From the IMG/VR virus record IMGVR_UViG_3300025120_000143, positions 1 to 42,664 of that record: a stretch of DNA of 42,664 nucleotides, one strand, 5' to 3'. A program made the translations under genes and the position numbers. A model generated the notes under the pieces. The model searched no databases. It was not told where the DNA came from and was given only the letters and a program-made list of their open reading frames with translations. The stretch's first letter is position 1; the number at the start of each line of letters is the position of its first letter. Below are positions 30,529 through 38,396 of this stretch, piece by piece. Source of the DNA: a virus.

Positions 30529-32640
30529 TTAAAATCCAAATACTCTTCCTATACTTCTAGCAACTCGACCAACTGTGTTAACCGCTTTGCCAATTGTACT
30601 TACCGCGGAAGCCACTTGAGTTACTGCTGTAATATTGCCTCCTACAACATTTTTGTATGTTTCAGTTACCTTACTAATATTATTATATGAATTTGTAATT
30701 TTGCCTATACCTGGTACTATGCCTTCCACCCCACCTGCTACGGATCCACTTGATATAAGCGTACCAACAGATGTAATAGTATTAATAGTCTTTCCAAGAT
30801 TATTTGTAACTTTGTCTAGACCTGTAGTTTTTATGATTTTATTTGTGCCTTTTGTGTACAACACTCCTGATTCGTTTACAATTATATTTGTTAAACTGTC
30901 ACCTCCTCCGGTGTTTATACCTGAGGTTATTTGTTGATAAGTTTCAGATGCTCCAGAAGCCAATTCAATATATCCTGTAAGTTTGTCACTTAAAAAATTA
31001 CTGCTGGTACTATACGTTTGCCCATAACCTGCATTGAATAGACTCAACGTTGAATCTAAATTAACAGTTGGTTTTGCTTTTAATTCTCTGTCAATATCTG
31101 CCTTGTATTGTGCCCATCTAATACTCATAAGATCTGAATTTCTGTTAGCGTCTTCAATATATCCAGCAGTGCCAATTGATTTATTTGTGCCACCAACACT
31201 TCCAAATGAAGGCACAGTGTCTTGGTGTCCCCAGAAAGGTTCATGGGTTGGAACTCTCATACCACTCATGCCTGGTAGGGCACGATCAACTTTTAATAAT
31301 GTGCCTAAAGGTTGAAGACTAACATCTGGGTACGTTGTCAGTCCTGTGCCTGTGCCAGTTGGCTGTGTGTAACTTGTTCTTGTTAAAGGTGTAACAAGAT
31401 TTGATATAACGCCAAAAGCATTAAAGTGCACCTGTCCACCGATTAAATCGGTTCTCGTCATACCCTGTTGTATATTTCTTTGACCTGCATCAGCAACAAC
31501 ATTTGTTGATGCTTTGGTGTAAACATTTGTACCTTGAATCTGCACATCGTCTGTGGCAATCTGTTTAATGCCGCCACCATCAATACTGACCAATCCTGTT
31601 TGTTCGTTGGCTTTTATTTTAATGCTTTTGTTTGCATACATGTTTATATTGCCTTCTGCATGGAAATTAATATCACCACCTGATCTTAAATTATATCCAG
31701 TTTGTGCATACACATCAACCATACCGTTGTTTGAAAACTCCATCCACACAGTGCCATCAGCATTTGCAAGATACACAACACCTGCTGAATCACTCATTAA
31801 CAATTGATGCCCAGAACTAGTTCTCAATCTGACTAATTGATTGTCACCATTATTGTCACCGTCATCCATTACAAAAGTGTGTCCGGCTAATCTAGTTGTT
31901 TGAACATTTTTTAAATCATTGGTTGGTCCAAGTTTGTCTTTTTTTGGATTACGTGCATCAATTTTACCCGGAGTGCTTATCCCAAAAACATTACTTGGAG
32001 TTTCTCTACGAGCAGATGAAGATGTTGTTCCTCTTGTTGTGTCTTGAATTAATCCTTGGTTTTGTAGTGTTCTTGCAAAAGGATGTACAGGTTTCGGCAA
32101 ACGGTCTAATCTAGCAGAATTATTTGTGTCAGTAAACAATGCTCTATTTGTTTCACCTGCTGGAACATTGTTAGTGCCATAGGTTGACTCTTTACCTCTG
32201 TCATCTTCAGCAAAAGTGTCTGTTGAACTTGCTATACCAGGCACCATATGATTGATGTAAGGTTGTTGCACACAACCCATCCAAAACCCTTGTGTTATTT
32301 TTCCTTCAGCAAATATAACTAGGACCTGAGAGTCAATGTCAGGTGGAACCATCCACATACCATAGGCATGTTGAGTGCTTTGAAATTCTGTAATTTTTGA
32401 TGGACGTATTGCGTCAGGACTTTTGGCTCCATAAAAAGGTGGCAAGTACTCGCAGGAAATTAACTCACCTTTAGTAACATTGTCTACTCCAGATAATGCA
32501 GGAATAACAACTTTAAGTCTTCCCATTTTTGTTGGGTCAACATTATCTTTTACAATTGCAAAATACGGACCTGAGTCAATTCTAGTATATGATTGATCGC
32601 CTTGTACATTTTTTGTTGAGCCGCCTATATTCAATGCCAT
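30529..32640 (-). CDS. gp5: Baseplate central spike/hub protein, gp5-like
   Basis: Residues ~20-130 form an OB-fold like that of gp5/VgrG (YFAIVKDNVDPTKMGRLKVV, then SQVLVIFAEGKITQGFWMGC). After a low-complexity linker, ~250-390 contain regularly spaced strands (HQLLMSDS, VYLANADG, MEFSNNG, INFHAEG, INMYANK, IKIKA) like the triple beta-helix of the T4 gp5 spike. The T4 lysozyme domain between them is absent. The last ~150 residues are Gly/Ser/Thr-rich and end in basic VARSIGRVFGF. It lies between the hub-like gene and gp25. An AAGGAGA site precedes its ATG. The spike would pierce the outer membrane; murein hydrolysis must come from another protein. Confidence 0.8.
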   Translation of the reverse strand: MALNIGGSTKNVQGDQSYTRIDSGPYFAIVKDNVDPTKMGRLKVVIPALSGVDNVTKGELISCEYLPPFYGAKSPDAIRPSKITEFQSTQHAYGMWMVPPDIDSQVLVIFAEGKITQGFWMGCVQQPYINHMVPGIASSTDTFAEDDRGKESTYGTNNVPAGETNRALFTDTNNSARLDRLPKPVHPFARTLQNQGLIQDTTRGTTSSSARRETPSNVFGISTPGKIDARNPKKDKLGPTNDLKNVQTTRLAGHTFVMDDGDNNGDNQLVRLRTSSGHQLLMSDSAGVVYLANADGTVWMEFSNNGMVDVYAQTGYNLRSGGDINFHAEGNINMYANKSIKIKANEQTGLVSIDGGGIKQIATDDVQIQGTNVYTKASTNVVADAGQRNIQQGMTRTDLIGGQVHFNAFGVISNLVTPLTRTSYTQPTGTGTGLTTYPDVSLQPLGTLLKVDRALPGMSGMRVPTHEPFWGHQDTVPSFGSVGGTNKSIGTAGYIEDANRNSDLMSIRWAQYKADIDRELKAKPTVNLDSTLSLFNAGYGQTYSTSSNFLSDKLTGYIELASGASETYQQITSGINTGGGDSLTNIIVNESGVLYTKGTNKIIKTTGLDKVTNNLGKTINTITSVGTLISSGSVAGGVEGIVPGIGKITNSYNNISKVTETYKNVVGGNITAVTQVASAVSTIGKAVNTVGRVARSIGRVFGF

Positions 32641-32649
32641 TTAATCTCC

Positions 32650-34737
32650 TTACGGTGCTATTACGTCTTCGACTGTAACTACTCCACTGCCGCCTTTTGC
32701 TTGTGCTTCAGTAGAACTGGTGGATTTTTGTTTGAAGCCTCCCGATGCTCCATTCAAGTTACTTTGGTTTTCAAATCTTATCATGTTTAAATTCTGTGTA
32801 AATTGACCGTTTTCAAATGTGCTTACTACCCTAATAACTTTATATAGTCCTGTAAATTGTGGTGTCCCTTCTCTAGTGAATTCATATAATCCTTGCTTTT
32901 CATCAAAGTCTGTTGGAAATCTAAAGTCTAATGATACCACAGGTTGATATTCATCAAAATTAAATTGTTTTTTTTGACTGTCCCAATCAAAGCCAAAAAC
33001 TGAACCTACTTGTTCTCTTTTACTGTACCTGTTATTTTCTCCTGGATCGCTCATTGGTGTAAAATAATCTTCTCCAATATATGCAGGATCTCCCATTATT
33101 TTCATATCAATATTGACCATGTCTCCGTAATTGTTTGTTAAGAAATCATAAAATGCTGAAACCTGATTAGCATCAAGGCCACCTCGTGTGGTTGCGTCAA
33201 CACTGTCAGATGTTGTCACTACTCCACTTAAAGGAAGATCAGGATCACTGAACGGAGATACACCGTTGGCTGAAGAATTGTTCGCACCTCCTGAAAAAAT
33301 GTTACTGAAAAATTTACTAACCTTATCAAAAATCGTTGTGTTATTTTTTTGTTCGGGGGTAGCACTTAATAAGTTTGCTTTTACATAGTTACTATTGTAT
33401 TCAACATTTAAATCTAAGATATCTAAATTTTGTCCAGTATAAATGTATTGATATTTTTTTCTTGCTACATTTTTCCATCCATCATAACCTGCTAGACCCA
33501 CTTGAGCAAAATTTGCAACATGGATTTGATATGTTTTAATATGAAAATGTATTTTTCTTTTGTGTGACATTAACTTACTATCCCAATCGTCTGTAAGAGT
33601 ACAAGTTGTAACAACTTTAAACCAGGGTACCCATGGAGCGGGTAAAGGTGCTTCAGAATCATATGCAGTAGCACTTTCAACGTTTCTCCAATAATTTTCA
33701 ACTATTTTGTCTATTTGTCTGTATTGATCAAACTGTCTTACAAATTTTTCTAATATAAAACCTACTGACTCGTCTTTACCATACGTCATAGCCGCTAGTT
33801 TAAATTCATCCCCTGTATTGGCTCTATAACTGTTGAAAAAATTAACTGCTGTTCCTATTGCTGGATCTGCAGTTATTTTGTATTCATCCACATGTTGTCT
33901 TAAATTTTCTTTCACTTCTCTTTCCTGTGCGGCTAACAATTTTTCTTGAAAGTCTTTGAGATACGAAGATAGATCATTACCTTTTCCTTCAATTGTTCCT
34001 TGAGCTCTTGTAAACAGATAACGGTTTTGTGATCCGACCTCAGTCCACGGCACTGCACCTACTGTGTATGTGACTCCTCCGGCTCCAACCTGTATACTAG
34101 ATCTTGCTAATTGAATAGGTAATCTTCTTACAATGTTGTTAGCAACTTCGTTGCCTAAACTGTCAAAACCTTTAAACTCTATTGTTAACAAAAACGGTGC
34201 GGAAGTGTGCTCTAAATATCCTCCATTAAAAGCGGCGGCACGACATTTTTGCCATAAACTAATCCCATTTGGCTCACTAAACATCATTTCTATTGTTGTG
34301 TAATTCATTAATTTTCTTTGCACGTTTGGACCAGGAACACTTGTAATTTCACATCTTTCAAAATATAAATCTCTATTTTGTCTTAATATTCTATTTGCAA
34401 AATCTGCTGTTTTTTTTTGTGTTTCAGTTGTCTTTGTTGCTTTGGCAAATTCGTCCGAGCCTTCGCCCTCAAACGATTTACCAGTGATGTAAGAAAAATT
34501 TGGATTTGCAAATTTATTTGCGTCACCTATTCCTCCTGTCCTAGCAATAATATCATGCAAAGGATCAGTATGTATTCTTTTTGGTGATGCCAGTTGTGCT
34601 CTGGTCAATCCACTCAATGTAAAAACATAATTGTAACTTGCAAATTTGTGAAGTTCATTTTCCTCAGAAGTTGATGAAAAAGGTGCAGGTCTGTCTCGCT
34701 GTGTAAAACCTCCGAAACTACCAGAATCTATTGCCAT
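32650..34737 (-). CDS. Baseplate hub-like structural protein (possible gp27 counterpart)
   Basis: A 695-aa protein in the conserved slot between gp53 and gp5 in marine T4-like phages. Around 120-210 it has a motif-rich region (EITSVPG, TTIEMMFSEPNGISLW, APFLLTIEFKGFDSLG) and near the C-terminus FTGLYKVIRVVSTFENGQFT, both resembling hub and spike-adaptor proteins of contractile tails. A long middle helix lies near 265-290 (LKDFQEKLLAAQEREVKE). No enzymatic motif is visible. By position it may do what gp27 does in T4, joining the spike to the tube, but I cannot claim sequence homology. The start has AGGAA upstream and lies one base before gp53's stop. Confidence 0.6.
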   Translation of the reverse strand: MAIDSGSFGGFTQRDRPAPFSSTSEENELHKFASYNYVFTLSGLTRAQLASPKRIHTDPLHDIIARTGGIGDANKFANPNFSYITGKSFEGEGSDEFAKATKTTETQKKTADFANRILRQNRDLYFERCEITSVPGPNVQRKLMNYTTIEMMFSEPNGISLWQKCRAAAFNGGYLEHTSAPFLLTIEFKGFDSLGNEVANNIVRRLPIQLARSSIQVGAGGVTYTVGAVPWTEVGSQNRYLFTRAQGTIEGKGNDLSSYLKDFQEKLLAAQEREVKENLRQHVDEYKITADPAIGTAVNFFNSYRANTGDEFKLAAMTYGKDESVGFILEKFVRQFDQYRQIDKIVENYWRNVESATAYDSEAPLPAPWVPWFKVVTTCTLTDDWDSKLMSHKRKIHFHIKTYQIHVANFAQVGLAGYDGWKNVARKKYQYIYTGQNLDILDLNVEYNSNYVKANLLSATPEQKNNTTIFDKVSKFFSNIFSGGANNSSANGVSPFSDPDLPLSGVVTTSDSVDATTRGGLDANQVSAFYDFLTNNYGDMVNIDMKIMGDPAYIGEDYFTPMSDPGENNRYSKREQVGSVFGFDWDSQKKQFNFDEYQPVVSLDFRFPTDFDEKQGLYEFTREGTPQFTGLYKVIRVVSTFENGQFTQNLNMIRFENQSNLNGASGGFKQKSTSSTEAQAKGGSGVVTVEDVIAP

Positions 34738-34738
34738 T

Positions 34739-35038
34739 TTATATTCCTAGATCTGTTTTCAAATTGCTTAACTTTGGCAATTGAATTGTGACTCCAGGGG
34801 CAAAATCATAAATTGAATCTTCTATTTGATCAGGATTTCTTTGAGCAAACACCCACCAAAGTCTTGGTGACCCGTATAAGTCAAATGCTAATAAGTCTGG
34901 TCTGTAAGCATAAATTTGATCAATTGTGTAAGACACATCGTCATTTTCTGCTGTAATTGTTCTTGGTGTCAAAAAATCTAAACTGATATTGTTTTCTGAT
35001 GTTGAAAAATATGGTGATGTATTTGAATAATTAGCCAT
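34739..35038 (-). CDS. gp53: Baseplate wedge subunit gp53
   Basis: A 99-aa protein with the gp53 signature AYRPDLLAFDLYGSPRLWWV (about 49-68), followed by FAQRNPDQIED and a valine-rich end. In T4 gp53 has 196 aa and its LysM-like domain binds gp25 and gp6 in the wedge core; here only that domain remains, so this is a minimal version. The start codon overlaps the gp48 stop by one base, and gene order (gp48, gp53, hub, gp5, gp25, gp6) agrees. Identification is by motif and context. Confidence 0.88.
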   Translation of the reverse strand: MANYSNTSPYFSTSENNISLDFLTPRTITAENDDVSYTIDQIYAYRPDLLAFDLYGSPRLWWVFAQRNPDQIEDSIYDFAPGVTIQLPKLSNLKTDLGI

Positions 35039-35937
35039 TAAATAAATCCTATTCCTGGTCTTTCAGTTGTGCCATTGTATAATTCACCATTAACAAATTT
35101 AGCCATACTAAAACTTTTAACAGTTTCTCTAGAGTATACAGGTTGTACTTGTAATGTAAATGTACTTAAAGATGGTGCCCAAGTTGTTGGAAGTTCGCCT
35201 ACAGTTCCGCCAAATGTTCTACTGCCGTTTGCGGCTTCAAATTCATAATCAAATCCTGTGTTGCCTTGAGTAGTGGCAATATAATCAACGTCTGGCCTTA
35301 AGTCAACTGTAAAGTTTGTTAATACTACAGGCACATTATTAAAAACATGGTTTCCATATCCATTAAGTTGCAAAATTGGAGGAGGATTTCCTCTTGTTGC
35401 GTCTTCTCCACCAAAGAACATTTTAGAAACTGATCTCATAAAATGAAGTGCGGCTACCCAATAAGCGGCATCGGATTTATTCTGCACAGGAAAATCACCA
35501 ATTATACTAATAGATGCTGGTTCTGAATTTTGGTATGCATAGTAAGGATAGTTTGCATGTGTTGTTGCCAACTGTGAATAATTTGCTACGTGGTTAATCA
35601 ACACTGTTGGAGTTAATGGAAAACATAAACCATTTGTGTCTTGTAATGGTGCCATAATTGTTGATGCAGTACCTTGTGCATCTGTACCAGAACGATTAAA
35701 AAATATTTTTTGTAGTAAATCACTTCCTGTAGGAATATTAAGTTTTAATCTCCAATCAGTAGACCCACTTCTTGTTGTCCAGCGAGCACTACCAGGATTG
35801 CCACCAAAAAAACCTTTTTCAGCACCTTTGTTTAGGCCCGCACCGAACAGTCTTCCTAATGTTCTGCTAAAAACATTTGCCGCCGATTTGCCCACTGCTT
35901 TTGGCAATGATTGTTGATTATCTGGTTGTGTAGTCAT
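35038..35937 (-). CDS. gp48: Baseplate tail tube cap, gp48-like
   Basis: A 299-aa protein with gp48-type features: a basic, Gly-rich N-terminus (1-45), a strand region (DWRLKLNIP), the PLTPTVLINHVANYSQL stretch, and near 175-200 MRSVSKMFFGGED and GNPPPILQLNGYG, then NFTVDLRPDVDYI, a set seen in cap and tube-like proteins that bind the tail tube end. T4 gp48 is 364 aa; this one is slightly shorter. It is the first gene of the 30-kb late operon, 24 bases after an exact TATAAATA box. No clear Shine-Dalgarno precedes the ATG. In T4 gp48 caps the hub and starts tube assembly with gp54; no gp54 gene lies in this window. Confidence 0.8.
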   Translation of the reverse strand: MTTQPDNQQSLPKAVGKSAANVFSRTLGRLFGAGLNKGAEKGFFGGNPGSARWTTRSGSTDWRLKLNIPTGSDLLQKIFFNRSGTDAQGTASTIMAPLQDTNGLCFPLTPTVLINHVANYSQLATTHANYPYYAYQNSEPASISIIGDFPVQNKSDAAYWVAALHFMRSVSKMFFGGEDATRGNPPPILQLNGYGNHVFNNVPVVLTNFTVDLRPDVDYIATTQGNTGFDYEFEAANGSRTFGGTVGELPTTWAPSLSTFTLQVQPVYSRETVKSFSMAKFVNGELYNGTTERPGIGFI

Positions 35938-35954
35938 AAAAAATAATGTATAAT
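35926..35954 (+). promoter_or_regulatory. Sigma-70-type promoter for gp55 block
   Basis: On the plus strand TTGTGT (35926-35931), 17 bases, then TATAAT (35949-35954), preceded by TG. The -10 is perfect, the -35 keeps only the TTG. Expected start near 35961, leader about 110 bases to the ATG at 36070. The promoter overlaps the start of the divergent gp48 gene and lies beside the late box on the other strand. Confidence 0.5.
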
Positions 35955-35961
35955 TTAACTA

Positions 35962-35969
35962 TATTTATA
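35962..35969 (-). promoter_or_regulatory. T4-type late promoter box TATAAATA
   Basis: On the minus strand the eight bases are an exact match to the T4 late consensus, which gp55-charged RNA polymerase reads without a -35 element. The start of transcription would be about six bases after the box, near 35955, giving a short leader to gp48 at 35937. The neighbouring divergent gene is gp55 itself. The box should drive the whole tail operon. Confidence 0.7.
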
Positions 35970-36069
35970 GGCAAAATAATAGGCGCATTTAATATACCTT
36001 AAGGCACGATTTCCAGCACTATCAACAGACCTGTTTGTGGTCAACTTAATTTTAACAGAAAAAACAGTT

Positions 36070-37077
36070 ATGAAAAGAGTAAACTACTTAAACAACAGAG
36101 ATCTGCTGAAACAAATACACCTAAGTAAAAACACCTATTGTTCTTACGTCAACGAGGAAGATGCATACTATGATGTTATAGTAGAAGACGTAAAAAAAAT
36201 TAATAAAAATACTATTAGCCAAGCAAAAAAATTACGTGCAAAAAGGATGACACAAGAAGCATGGGAAACTGCTAAGGCGGCCGCTGGTAGAAAAAATAAA
36301 TTAAAAATGAGTGACTTTGAAGTTAACACAAGAAAAATTGCAAAAACTGATCTAGTGTTTAGAGTCAAGACATTTGATCATATTCCAAAAGATGACCAAA
36401 GAAAAAAGAATCCAAAGACTGTTGCTGACCGACACACTAAATTAAACTTTCCTCCTTTTCAACATTATCGTATTGATAATAAAGGAAAAACAAGATGTGT
36501 GGGCAAATCTCACTGGGTAGGCGGAATGAACAACGGAGCATTTACATTGACTCATGGCAAAGCAACAACTGAACTGGCTAAAATGTATATTAAGTTGTGT
36601 GAAAGGTATGGCACAAGATCAAACTGGAGAGGTTACACTTATAATGATGAAATGAGATCGCAGGCTTTGATGCAGTTGAGTCAAATAGGTTTACAGTTTG
36701 ATGAATCTAAATCAGAAAATCCATTTGCATACTACACTGCGGCCATAACAAATTCATTTACAAGAATTTTAATTGTTGAAAAGAAAAATCAAAACATACG
36801 AGATGACATTTTAGAACAAAACGATCTTATGCCTTCTATGACAAGGCAAATGAGTGAACAAATAGCAAAACAAAAAGAAAGAATAAAAAAAGAAACAGCA
36901 CCAGTAAAAGTTGCTACAAAAACTTCAATGGCTTTGTTCAACAAACACTACAAAAAAACTGGCAAAATGGATTACTCTCTGTTGAAATACATTGAGAAAT
37001 CAGCAGATAAAATAAGAGCACTTCAACCAATACAAGAATTTAAAGGTCCTCGAAGACCAAGTAAAAAGAAAAACTAA
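36070..37077 (+). CDS. gp55: Late-transcription sigma factor gp55
   Basis: The region RGYTYNDEMRSQALMQLSQI followed by SENPFAYYTAAITNSFTRIL (about 185-240) is the sigma region 2 remnant that defines T4 gp55, which directs host RNA polymerase to TATAAATA late boxes. The protein is much longer than T4 gp55 (185 aa), with a Lys/Arg-rich N-terminal half and a basic C-terminal tail. The frame is open to a GTG at 36037, but the ATG at 36070 (335 aa) is the more likely start; neither has a good ribosome site. The stop overlaps the gp47 ATG by one base (TAATG). Order gp55-gp47-gp46 is usual in marine T4-like phages. Confidence 0.85.
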   Translation: MKRVNYLNNRDLLKQIHLSKNTYCSYVNEEDAYYDVIVEDVKKINKNTISQAKKLRAKRMTQEAWETAKAAAGRKNKLKMSDFEVNTRKIAKTDLVFRVKTFDHIPKDDQRKKNPKTVADRHTKLNFPPFQHYRIDNKGKTRCVGKSHWVGGMNNGAFTLTHGKATTELAKMYIKLCERYGTRSNWRGYTYNDEMRSQALMQLSQIGLQFDESKSENPFAYYTAAITNSFTRILIVEKKNQNIRDDILEQNDLMPSMTRQMSEQIAKQKERIKKETAPVKVATKTSMALFNKHYKKTGKMDYSLLKYIEKSADKIRALQPIQEFKGPRRPSKKKN

Positions 37078-38099
37078 TGGCATTTTTTAAAAAAGTTGCA
37101 TGTTTTACAGATATACATTTTGGAATGAAGGGCAATTCTCGAATACACAACGACGACTGCGAAAACTTTGTGTATTGGTTTATTCAACAGGCAAAAGCAC
37201 ACGGATGTGAAACTTGTATATTCTTAGGCGACTGGCACCATCACAGATCATCAACAAACGTTTCTACAATGAACTACACAGTTTCTAACATGGAAAGACT
37301 GTCGGCCGCTTTTGAAAAAGTTTACGTAATCATGGGCAATCATGATTTATTCTACAGAGATAAAAGAGAAATAAACTCTATGGAGTTTATAAGAAATATC
37401 CCAAACATTAAAATAGTAAATGAGTGGATTGAAACTGAAGATGTTGCAATTGTTCCATGGATTGTGCAAGACGAATGGAAACGTATTCCACAAATGAAAC
37501 AGAGATACATGTTTGGACATTTTGAATTGCCCTTTTTCCAAATGAACGCCATGGTGGAAATGCCCGATGTAGGCGGAATAAAAGCAGAACATTTTGTAAA
37601 TCAAGAATATACGTTCACAGGACACTTCCACAAAAGACAAGTGAGAAACAATGTTGTGTACATGGGCAATGCTTTTCCACACAACTATGCTGACGCAGGT
37701 GATGACGAAAGAGGCATGATGGTTTTGGAATATGGTGGAACTCCCAAATACATCAACTGGCCGGGCATGCCAAGATACAGAAACTATAAAATAAGTCAAC
37801 TGTTGGCAGATCCTGAAGGACTATTAAAAGAAAAAATGTATGTGAGAGTCACACTTGATATAAAAATAAGTTATGAAGAAGCAAACTTTATCAGAGAAAC
37901 ATTTATTGACAAATACAAATTAAGAGAACTACAACTGATTCCAGAACAAGTAAATCAAGCACAAGAAACTACTGCTGTGATTGAAAAGTTTGATAGTGTG
38001 GATCAAATAGTTGTAAAACAATTGGAAAGTGTTGATTCACAAACATATGACAAAAAAATACTAATGGCAATCTACAACAACTTGGATGTAAAAAACTAA
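37077..38099 (+). CDS. gp47: Recombination endonuclease subunit gp47 (SbcD/Mre11-like)
   Basis: A 340-aa calcineurin-type metallophosphoesterase with the ordered motifs FTDIHFG (Asp12, His14), FLGDWHHH, MGNHDLF, FGHFELP and FTGHFHKRQ, which bind two metal ions. T4 gp47 has 339 aa, so length is exact. It pairs with gp46 to form an Mre11/Rad50-like complex that resects DNA ends for recombination-dependent replication and host DNA breakdown. Start codon overlaps the gp55 stop by one base. The C-terminal third is the predicted gp46-binding and capping part. Confidence 0.93.
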   Translation: MAFFKKVACFTDIHFGMKGNSRIHNDDCENFVYWFIQQAKAHGCETCIFLGDWHHHRSSTNVSTMNYTVSNMERLSAAFEKVYVIMGNHDLFYRDKREINSMEFIRNIPNIKIVNEWIETEDVAIVPWIVQDEWKRIPQMKQRYMFGHFELPFFQMNAMVEMPDVGGIKAEHFVNQEYTFTGHFHKRQVRNNVVYMGNAFPHNYADAGDDERGMMVLEYGGTPKYINWPGMPRYRNYKISQLLADPEGLLKEKMYVRVTLDIKISYEEANFIRETFIDKYKLRELQLIPEQVNQAQETTAVIEKFDSVDQIVVKQLESVDSQTYDKKILMAIYNNLDVKN

Positions 38100-38106
38100 A
38101 AGACTT

Positions 38107-38394
38107 ATGGAACTTGTAAAACTAATTGAACAATGGCATGAAGATAGAAACTTGATTGCTGGTAGCACAGACAAAGATCAAGTGTTAAAACTAGTACAGG
38201 AACTTGGTGAACTATCTGATTCTGTATGCAAAGAAAAAGATATGAGAGATGATCTTGGTGACATGTTAGTGGTAATGATCAACATAATGAAAAGAAACAA
38301 CATAACAATAGAAGAATGCTTACAAAAAGCATATGATGATATCAAAGACAGAAAAGGCCGAATGGTAGACGGTATATTTGTAAAAGAGGAGTAA
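38107..38394 (+). CDS. MazG-like nucleotide pyrophosphohydrolase
   Basis: A 95-aa all-helical MazG-type protein. Metal-binding motifs are QELGELSDSV (about 36-45) and RDDLGDMLVVM (52-62), with the typical C-terminal DRKGRMVDGIFVKE. The first position of the usual EExxE is Gln and the second motif starts with Asp rather than Glu. Such enzymes hydrolyse NTPs or dNTPs to monophosphates and pyrophosphate; some phage versions have been linked to ppGpp or dNTP control. It lies seven bases after gp47 and two bases before gp46, so nucleotide recycling during host DNA degradation is a reasonable role. Catalytic specificity cannot be read from sequence. Confidence 0.8.
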   Translation: MELVKLIEQWHEDRNLIAGSTDKDQVLKLVQELGELSDSVCKEKDMRDDLGDMLVVMINIMKRNNITIEECLQKAYDDIKDRKGRMVDGIFVKEE

Positions 38395-38396
38395 AC

